Part shown: piece by piece, positions 53,565 through 59,054 of the stretch
How positions within the stretch are numbered: the stretch's first letter is position 1
Layout: each line of letters begins with the position of its first letter
Origin: Pararhodobacter sp.
Lineage (GTDB): Bacteria; Pseudomonadota; Alphaproteobacteria; Rhodobacterales; Rhodobacteraceae
Length of the DNA stretch: 59,054 bases
NCBI GenBank assembly: GCA_020832545.1
Contig: JAFIEK010000024.1
Coordinates: 1-59,054 of the forward strand
Reading direction: 5' to 3'
Program-made: the position numbers and the translations under genes
The notes under the pieces: model-generated
Databases searched by the model: none
Seen by the model: the letters and a program-made list of their open reading frames with translations, nothing else
Told to the model about the DNA's origin: nothing

Positions 53565-54529
53565 GCCACGCGCCTAGCGTGCTGGCGCGGTACGGTGGGC
53601 GGCGGCACGGGTGGGACAGCGGGGGGATGTGGCACCTCGGGGAAGACCTTGAGCGCGGGATGGGCGACCGGCTCTTTGGCGCGCAGGGCATGGGCCAGAA
53701 AAAGCTGCCAGTAATTTCGATAGACATATCCACCGTTAAGCGCCTGCCAGTGTTCACGCCGTTCACGATAAAGGCGCGGCAAGGCATACCACGGCGCGCC
53801 CGGGAGCTCATGATGCACGATATGCAGGTTGTTGTGCAAAAACAGCCAGGCCAGCGGCGAGCGTTCCACAATGATCGTGCGCCCCTGCGGTGTTTCGTGC
53901 CAGCGGTGCTCGGCATAGGTGCGAATGGAGATCAGCGACAGCGCGGGCCATGCGACCGCCAGCACATAGAGCCAAAGCGGGATGCCAAACGCCAAGAGCG
54001 CGGCCAGCACCGGCAGCGCGCCCGCCAAATGCAGCGCCCAGGCCAGCCGCACACCGCGCACGCCACGCCCACCCTTGCGCAGCAACCGCAGTTCCGAAGT
54101 CAGAAAACCGACCGCGCCCAGCAGCGGGCCCAGCACGATCCGGCCCAGCATGGTGTTGTTGACACGCAAGAGCGCGCGCAGCCAGCCCGGCATGGCCGCA
54201 AACTTCCAGCGCGCCTTGTAATAGCTCTCCGGGTCTTCGAACGGATCGGTCAGGCGGGCGTCATGATGATGGATCAGATGGGTCGCCCGGTAACGCCTGT
54301 AGGGGTGAACCAGCGACAGGGGCAGCGCCACCAGCGCCTCGTTAAGCAGCCGGTTGCGCGTGGGATGGCCGTGCAGGCATTCATGCACCAGCGAGGAATG
54401 CAGAGCCGCCATGACGGCCATCACAGCCAGCGCAACTGCGGGGGCAACCGGCCAAAGCCACAATCCCGCCATCACCCATATACCGTAACAGCCCCCGATC
54501 AGCGCCAGGGTCGGCCACTCAATACGCAT
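53561..54529 (-). CDS. Fatty-acid-desaturase-type membrane di-iron enzyme
   Basis: A 322-residue integral membrane protein with the histidine boxes of the desaturase/hydroxylase superfamily: HECLHGH (about 50-56), HLIHHHD (about 82-88) and HNNLHIVHH (about 232-240). The N-terminus has two hydrophobic helices and a second pair lies near 165-195. The last 25 residues are proline-rich. A start at MRIEWP has AGGAGG; a longer frame to 54643 is unlikely. It heads the operon with the PhnD-like and demethylase genes, so its substrate may be an N-methyl compound or a membrane lipid; this is undecided. Confidence 0.85.
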   Translation of the reverse strand: MRIEWPTLALIGGCYGIWVMAGLWLWPVAPAVALAVMAVMAALHSSLVHECLHGHPTRNRLLNEALVALPLSLVHPYRRYRATHLIHHHDARLTDPFEDPESYYKARWKFAAMPGWLRALLRVNNTMLGRIVLGPLLGAVGFLTSELRLLRKGGRGVRGVRLAWALHLAGALPVLAALLAFGIPLWLYVLAVAWPALSLISIRTYAEHRWHETPQGRTIIVERSPLAWLFLHNNLHIVHHELPGAPWYALPRLYRERREHWQALNGGYVYRNYWQLFLAHALRAKEPVAHPALKVFPEVPHPPAVPPVPPPTVPRQHARRVA

Positions 54530-54624
54530 CAATCCTCCTGATTTGTGCCATGCAGTCTGGCGCGTTCCGGCCATCGCGGGCAAGGCGCGTGTGATCGTCA
54601 TTCCGGTTATGGATTGACGACTTC

Positions 54625-54641
54625 GGTAAAATATCGTTACC
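54625..54641. promoter_or_regulatory. Inverted repeat, candidate operator of the XRE regulator
   Basis: GGTAA-AATATCG-TTACC in the divergent gap between the desaturase operon and the XRE-type regulator gene, next to the AT-rich presumed promoters. Confidence 0.55.
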
Positions 54642-54670
54642 AAAGTCTACATTTATCATGGATGGCATCG

Positions 54671-55513
54671 ATGAACAAACGCCACGCCGCCGCACAGTTC
54701 CGCGACCGCCTTGCCCAGTTGCAGCGCCAGTCCGGATTGACGCAATCGGCCTTTGCGCAAGCCATCGGCATCGACCGCTCGGCGCTGTCGCAACTGATGA
54801 GCGGCGCCAACCCCCGCTTGCCGCGGGCCGAGACGCTGCTGGCACTGGCCGGGCGGTTTCAGGTCTCGACCGATTGGCTGCTGGCGCTGACCGAAGATCG
54901 CGGCATCATCACCCAGACGCTGAATGCCGTGGAGACCGAGCAGGCGCTGGATGACGAGAGCCGCACCGCGATGGAGCGCTGGCACCACGAGGCGGCAGGG
55001 CAGAAGGTCCGCTATGTCCCGGCCCAGCTGCCTGACCTGATGCGCACCGAGGCGGTGATCGCGTTTCAGGCGGCATCCAGCGAACAGGAACGCCGCCGCC
55101 TGCAGGCACAGACCGAGCGGCGGCTGCATTTTTCGCGCATGCCGGAATCCGACATTGAAATGTGCATGCCATTCCAGACACTTGAAGTCTTTGCTAAGGG
55201 CAATGGCGTCTGGATGGGCCTGCCCGCCGCTGAGCGGCAGGCCCAGCTTGATCATATCGCCGTGACGGTGGAAGAGCTGTATCCGGCGTTTCGGATGTAT
55301 CTGTTCGATGGCCGCAAGCGCTTTGCGCCTCCGATGACGATGTTCGGCTATGCCCGCGCGGCGGTCTATGCGGGCGAGGTGTATCTGCTGATCCGCTCAA
55401 AGCAACTGATCCGCGATCTGGCGCAGGGCTTTGACGGCCATATCCGTCATGCCGAGGTCCATGCCCATGAGGCGGCCGGTTTTGTGCGCGGGCTGGTTGT
55501 TTCGCCCGATTGA
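54671..55513 (+). CDS. XRE-family regulator of the demethylation cluster
   Basis: A 280-residue regulator. The helix-turn-helix spans about 8-65: FRDRLAQLQRQSGLTQSAFAQAIGIDRSALSQLMSG. The C-terminal 150 residues are an unrecognised ligand-binding-like domain with MPFQTLEVFAKGNGVWMG, FRMYLFDGRKRFAPPMTMFGYARAAVYAGEVYLLI. An in-frame ATG three codons upstream (54662) is an alternative start. It is divergent from the desaturase-PhnD-demethylase operon and precedes the methyltransferase gene, so it is the likely pathway regulator. Confidence 0.85.
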   Translation: MNKRHAAAQFRDRLAQLQRQSGLTQSAFAQAIGIDRSALSQLMSGANPRLPRAETLLALAGRFQVSTDWLLALTEDRGIITQTLNAVETEQALDDESRTAMERWHHEAAGQKVRYVPAQLPDLMRTEAVIAFQAASSEQERRRLQAQTERRLHFSRMPESDIEMCMPFQTLEVFAKGNGVWMGLPAAERQAQLDHIAVTVEELYPAFRMYLFDGRKRFAPPMTMFGYARAAVYAGEVYLLIRSKQLIRDLAQGFDGHIRHAEVHAHEAAGFVRGLVVSPD

Positions 55514-55523
55514 GGGCGGGTGA

Positions 55524-55589
55524 AGGGGGCTTTGCGCCCCCTCGGCGCTGCGCGCCTCATCACCGCAGGATATTTGTGAGTAGATGAAA
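55524..55589 (+). repeat. Dispersed hairpin element, copy D
   Basis: A stem AGGGGGC/GCCCCCT with loop TTTGC (55524-55542) directly after the XRE gene, followed by the core AGGATATTTGTGAGTAGATG... (55567-55589) upstream of the methyltransferase gene. Order and core match copy B in inverted orientation, with a 23-base identity. Confidence 0.8.
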
Positions 55590-55683
55590 GGGGGCGCGAT
55601 TTCTCTTAACAGTCCGTTGCGTGCTGTGGGCTTGCCGGGCGGGCGCCTGCGCACATAGCCTGAGGTTTGACAGGACGGAGGGT

Positions 55684-57246
55684 ATGATGTCCGAGACCGA
55701 AGCCATACCCCGCCGCCGAGCCGGTGGCCGGGGCGGCAATGCGCGCCGCGTATCGGGGTTTCACCTTGATCAGATGCCCTGGCGCATCCCCAAGAACACC
55801 GATCGCCCGACCGAACCCATTGACGCCGAGGGGGTGCAAGCGATCCATAAGGGCGCGATGCGGATCCTGTCTGAGATCGGGATCGAGTTTCTCAATGACG
55901 AGGCGTTGGCGCTGTTTCGCCAAGCCGGGTGTCAGGTTGACGGCAACCGAGTGCGCATGGACGAGGATTTCGTCATGGAGATGGTGCGTCGCGCGCCCGC
56001 CGCCTTCACCATTACCCCGCGCAACCCGGAGCGGCAGGTGACCATCGGCGACGGGCATATGGTGTTTGTCAATGTGTCCAGCCCGCCGAACTCCTGGGAT
56101 CTGGCGCGCGGCAAGCGGCCCGGTGATTTTGCAACCTTCCGCGAATTCCTGATGCTGACGCAGGCCTTCAACTGCATTCATGTTGCGGGCGGCTATCCGG
56201 TGGAGCCGGTAGATGTTCACCCCGGCGTGCGCCATCTGGCGTGTCTGCAGGAAAAACTGGTGCTGACGGACAAGGTTTGCCACGCCTACAGCCTGGGCCG
56301 CGAGCGGGTCGAGGATGTGATGGAGATGGTGCGCATCGCAGGCGGCCTCAGCCATGAAGAGTTCGACGCAACGCCGCGGATGTACACCAACATCAACTCG
56401 GTCAGCCCGCTCAGGCATGATTTTCCCATGATCGACGGCGCGCTGCGCATGGCGCGGCGCGGCCAGCCGGTGGTGGTGACCCCCTTCACGCTGGCCGGTG
56501 CCATGGCCCCGGTCACCATGGCCGGTGCCGTGACGCTGTCGATCGCCGAGGCTTTGGCGGCCATCGCGCTGTTGCAGTATGTGGCACCCGGCTGCCCGGT
56601 CGCGATTGGTACCTTCACCTCGAATGTGGACATGCGCACCGGCGCGCCTGCCTTTGGCACGCCCGAATACATGCGTGCCACGCAGATGACCGGGCAGCTG
56701 GCGCGGCTCTATGGCCTGCCCTTGCGCTCATCGGGTGTCTGCACCGCCAATGCCCCCGATGCACAGGCGATGTGGGAAACCACCAACAGCCTGTGGGCTG
56801 CCGTGCAATCGGGCTCGAACATGGTCTATCACGCGGCAGGCTGGCTGGAGGGCGGACTGATCGCCAGCCCCGAGAAATTCGTGATGGATTGCGAAGTCTT
56901 GCAGATGATCCAGCGGTATTTCGAACCCGCGACCTTTGGCACCACGCCCGAGGATATCGCATTCGAGGCCGTGGCCGAGGTGGGGCCGGGCGGGCACTAC
57001 TTTGGCTGCGCCCATACCGAGGCGCGCTATGCCACAGCGTTTTATGCGCCCATGGTCTCGGACTGGCGCAACTATGAGGCCTGGGAGGCCGATGGGTCGG
57101 AGCAAACGCCTGCGCGCGCACATCGGATGTATCGCCAGATCGTGGACGGGTTTGAGCCGCCGGCGATGGAGGACGCAATCCGCGAGGAACTGACGGCCTT
57201 TGTCGACAAGCGCACGCGCGAGGGCGGCGCACCCACCGATTTCTGA
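55684..57246 (+). CDS. Trimethylamine methyltransferase (MttB) family protein, non-pyrrolysine
   Basis: A 520-residue TIM-barrel protein of the MttB superfamily: AIHKGAMRILSEIGIEFLNDEAL near the N-terminus, RMYTNINSVSPLRHDFPMIDGAL and AALAAIALLQYVAPGCPVAIGTF in the barrel, GSNMVYHAAGWLEGGLIASPEKF and GGHYFGCAHTEARY later. There is no in-frame amber codon, so pyrrolysine is absent and it resembles the MtgB-type group active on glycine betaine or other quaternary amines. The corrinoid protein usually needed as methyl acceptor is not encoded in the window. Starts at 55684, a second ATG follows directly. Confidence 0.88.
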   Translation: MMSETEAIPRRRAGGRGGNARRVSGFHLDQMPWRIPKNTDRPTEPIDAEGVQAIHKGAMRILSEIGIEFLNDEALALFRQAGCQVDGNRVRMDEDFVMEMVRRAPAAFTITPRNPERQVTIGDGHMVFVNVSSPPNSWDLARGKRPGDFATFREFLMLTQAFNCIHVAGGYPVEPVDVHPGVRHLACLQEKLVLTDKVCHAYSLGRERVEDVMEMVRIAGGLSHEEFDATPRMYTNINSVSPLRHDFPMIDGALRMARRGQPVVVTPFTLAGAMAPVTMAGAVTLSIAEALAAIALLQYVAPGCPVAIGTFTSNVDMRTGAPAFGTPEYMRATQMTGQLARLYGLPLRSSGVCTANAPDAQAMWETTNSLWAAVQSGSNMVYHAAGWLEGGLIASPEKFVMDCEVLQMIQRYFEPATFGTTPEDIAFEAVAEVGPGGHYFGCAHTEARYATAFYAPMVSDWRNYEAWEADGSEQTPARAHRMYRQIVDGFEPPAMEDAIREELTAFVDKRTREGGAPTDF

Positions 57247-57303
57247 TGCCCCTTTCCCCCGTCTGCCGTCGCCGTTAATGTCGCGCCGAAACGGAGGGAA
57301 GAC

Positions 57304-58890
57304 ATGCGCGATTTTCAACGCCCCGGACGCTCGGCTGTCCATGCCACGAACGGGATCTGCGCGACCTCGCACCCGCTGGCCGCACATGTCGCGCTGAACA
57401 TCCTGCAACAGGGCGGCAATGCGGTGGATGCGGCAATCGGTGCGGGCGTTCTGCTGGGCATTTGCGAGCCGCAGATGACCGGGCTGGCGGGCGATTGCTT
57501 TGTGCTGGTGAAGCCGGCGGGCGAGGAACGGGTCGTCGCGCTCAACGGCTCAGGCCGGGCACCCGCGGGGCTGAATGCGGCGGAGATGCGGGCGCGGGGG
57601 CTTACAGCGGTGCCGACCTATGGGGTGGAATCGGTCACCATGCCCGGCGCGGTCGATGCCTTCTGCCGCCTGTCTGCCGACTGGGGCAGGATGGATCTGG
57701 CGCAGGTGCTGGAACCGGCGATCCGCTATGCCGATGAGGGCGTGCCGGTGGGGCCGCGCACCGCGTTTGACTGGGCGCTGGCCGATCATCTGCAGGGCGA
57801 CGCCCGCCGCCACTTCCTGATCGACGGGCGCGCCCTGAAGACGGGCGAGATGTTCCGCGCCCCCGGGCAGGCCGAGGTGCTGCGGCGCATCGCCCGCGAC
57901 GGGCGCGCCGGGTTCTACGCGGGTGAGGTGGCCGAAGATATGATCACCTCGCTGCGCGCGCTGGGGGGGTGTCACACGCTTGAAGATCTCGCCGCGACCG
58001 CCTGTGACTATACGGACCCTATATCGAGCGACTACCGCGGTGTCACGCTGATCGAACACGCGCCCAACGGGCAGGGAGCGACAGCCAACCTCCTTCTGAA
58101 CATCCTGAAGGAGTTTGACCTGGCCAAACTGGACCCGCTGGGCGCGGAGCGTGCCCATCTGGAGGCCGAGGCCACGCGGCTGGCCTATGACGCACGCAAC
58201 CGCTTCATTGCTGACCCGGATCACACCACGCGGCTCGCGCATATGCTGGCCCCGCAAACCGCCCGCGCGCTGGCCGCGCTGATTGACCCCGGCCGCGCTA
58301 TGGCCGATGTTGAGCCGCTCACGGAATCCGTGCACAAGGACACCGTCTATCTGACAGTGGTGGACCGTGACCGTATGGCAGTGTCACTGATCTATTCGGT
58401 GTTTCATAGCTTTGGGTCGGGGCTGGCCTCTGACCGCTTTGGCCTCGCGTTCCAGAACCGCGGTGCGGGCTTCACGCTGACCGAGGGGCACCCGAACGAG
58501 GCCAGGGGTGGCAAACGCCCGATGCACACAATCATCCCCGCCATGCTGCAAGAGCAGGGTCGCATCACCCTGCCCTTCGGCGTGATGGGCGGGGCTTATC
58601 AGCCAACCGGGCATGCGCGCTTTGTCTCCAACCTTGTGGATTTTGGAATGGAGCTGCAAGCCGCACTCGACGCCCCGCGCGCCTTCGCGGGCCATGATGA
58701 CGAAGGCAGCGGGCTGATGCTGGAAACCGGATATGGGCAACCGGTCCATGACGCGCTGGCGGCCAAGGGCCACCGGATGCTCTGGCGCAAGGAGCCGCTG
58801 GGCGGGGGGCAAGCAATCCGGATCGAGGCCGACGGCACGCTGACCGGCGCTTCCGACCCGCGCAAGGACGGCTGCGCGCTGGGATACTGA
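57304..58890 (+). CDS. ggt: Gamma-glutamyltransferase
   Basis: A 528-residue N-terminal-nucleophile hydrolase. The autoprocessing threonine is T347 in VHKDTVYLTVVDRDRMAVSL, aligned with the catalytic threonine of Ggt; the GSGLASDRFGLAFQNRGAGFTL and GGKRPMHTIIPAM segments complete the small subunit. The N-terminal part begins directly with ATNGICATSHPLAAHVAL and has no signal peptide, so it should be cytoplasmic. It may cleave gamma-glutamyl amides, including gamma-glutamylated amines formed during methylamine use; this is inference from context. It is in line with the methyltransferase gene 57 bp upstream. Confidence 0.9.
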   Translation: MRDFQRPGRSAVHATNGICATSHPLAAHVALNILQQGGNAVDAAIGAGVLLGICEPQMTGLAGDCFVLVKPAGEERVVALNGSGRAPAGLNAAEMRARGLTAVPTYGVESVTMPGAVDAFCRLSADWGRMDLAQVLEPAIRYADEGVPVGPRTAFDWALADHLQGDARRHFLIDGRALKTGEMFRAPGQAEVLRRIARDGRAGFYAGEVAEDMITSLRALGGCHTLEDLAATACDYTDPISSDYRGVTLIEHAPNGQGATANLLLNILKEFDLAKLDPLGAERAHLEAEATRLAYDARNRFIADPDHTTRLAHMLAPQTARALAALIDPGRAMADVEPLTESVHKDTVYLTVVDRDRMAVSLIYSVFHSFGSGLASDRFGLAFQNRGAGFTLTEGHPNEARGGKRPMHTIIPAMLQEQGRITLPFGVMGGAYQPTGHARFVSNLVDFGMELQAALDAPRAFAGHDDEGSGLMLETGYGQPVHDALAAKGHRMLWRKEPLGGGQAIRIEADGTLTGASDPRKDGCALGY

Positions 58891-59007
58891 GCGCATAGTA
58901 CCAGACCTGACAGGCAGGGACCGGGGCCGCTCCCGCCCCTCGTCCAGCGCGGGCTTTCGCCCGCACTCTCCTCGCGTTGGGCTGGGGCCCGGGGGCGGGC
59001 CCCCCCC

Positions 59008-59054
<47 letters not shown>

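Overview
The window is GC-rich, tightly packed alphaproteobacterial DNA. Its gene families point to a marine-type member of the Rhodobacteraceae (Roseobacter/Rhodobacter lineage): a CsgH curli chaperone, a DUF2927 lipoprotein, a PAS_5 protein, an Flp-type pilin, a yicC-gmk-gamma-carbonic-anhydrase operon, a soxBDAG sarcosine oxidase operon and a non-pyrrolysine MttB homologue. All functional calls come from reading the translated sequence; no database search was run. The last 45 bases are a pure G run and are probably a contig-end artefact.

Layout. (1) 0-5.3 kb, minus strand: a VWA/CoxE-like protein, a 54-residue membrane microprotein, a DUF2927 lipoprotein and dusA, then a 0.6-kb gene-free stretch and two small genes. 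(2) 5.3-18.2 kb: an accessory island of regulator-target pairs. It holds three TetR, one XRE/MmyB-type, two LysR, one ArsR and one MarR regulator and one ECF41-type sigma factor. Each lies beside a small enzyme or transporter gene (VOC proteins, DHA2 efflux pump, quinone reductase, SRPBCC, NnrU, carboxymuconolactone decarboxylase, DUF1127). Most of the shared intergenic regions carry a clear palindrome or promoter motif. (3) 18.3-25.7 kb: hemE, a SLAC1/TehA-like channel, glucokinase, an unrecognised acidic protein, an M48 protease, a GNAT acetyltransferase, a sulfur-dioxygenase-type metallo-beta-lactamase-fold enzyme and a VOC enzyme. (4) 25.8-27.3 kb: a compact curli operon (curlin, csgH, second curlin) with a hairpin in each spacer. 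(5) 27.7-34.8 kb: core housekeeping genes (gamma-carbonic anhydrase, gmk, yicC, coq10-like, hpt, pyrC), a PAS_5 protein, a catalytically doubtful alpha/beta-hydrolase and an orphan Flp pilin.

(6) 34.9-58.9 kb: a catabolic supercluster for N-methylated or amine compounds. On the minus strand, starting at about 54.5 kb, come a membrane di-iron desaturase/hydroxylase, a PhnD-like protein and a dimethylglycine-dehydrogenase-like FAD-GcvT enzyme, all translationally coupled. They are followed by a zinc alcohol dehydrogenase, an enolase-superfamily enzyme, a complete dipeptide-type ABC importer with a Tat-exported binding protein, and heterotetrameric sarcosine oxidase soxBDAG. A divergently transcribed XRE-type regulator heads a plus-strand arm with an MttB-family methyltransferase homologue and a gamma-glutamyltransferase. 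The likely logic is uptake of a methylated amine or peptide-like compound, oxidative N-demethylation by flavoenzymes through to sarcosine, and conversion of sarcosine to glycine and one-carbon units. The primary substrate cannot be read from the sequence.

A dispersed intergenic element (G/C hairpin plus a GGATATTT...GATGAA core) occurs in four gaps and is cut off at the left window edge. It is the most repetitive structure here that the genes do not explain.
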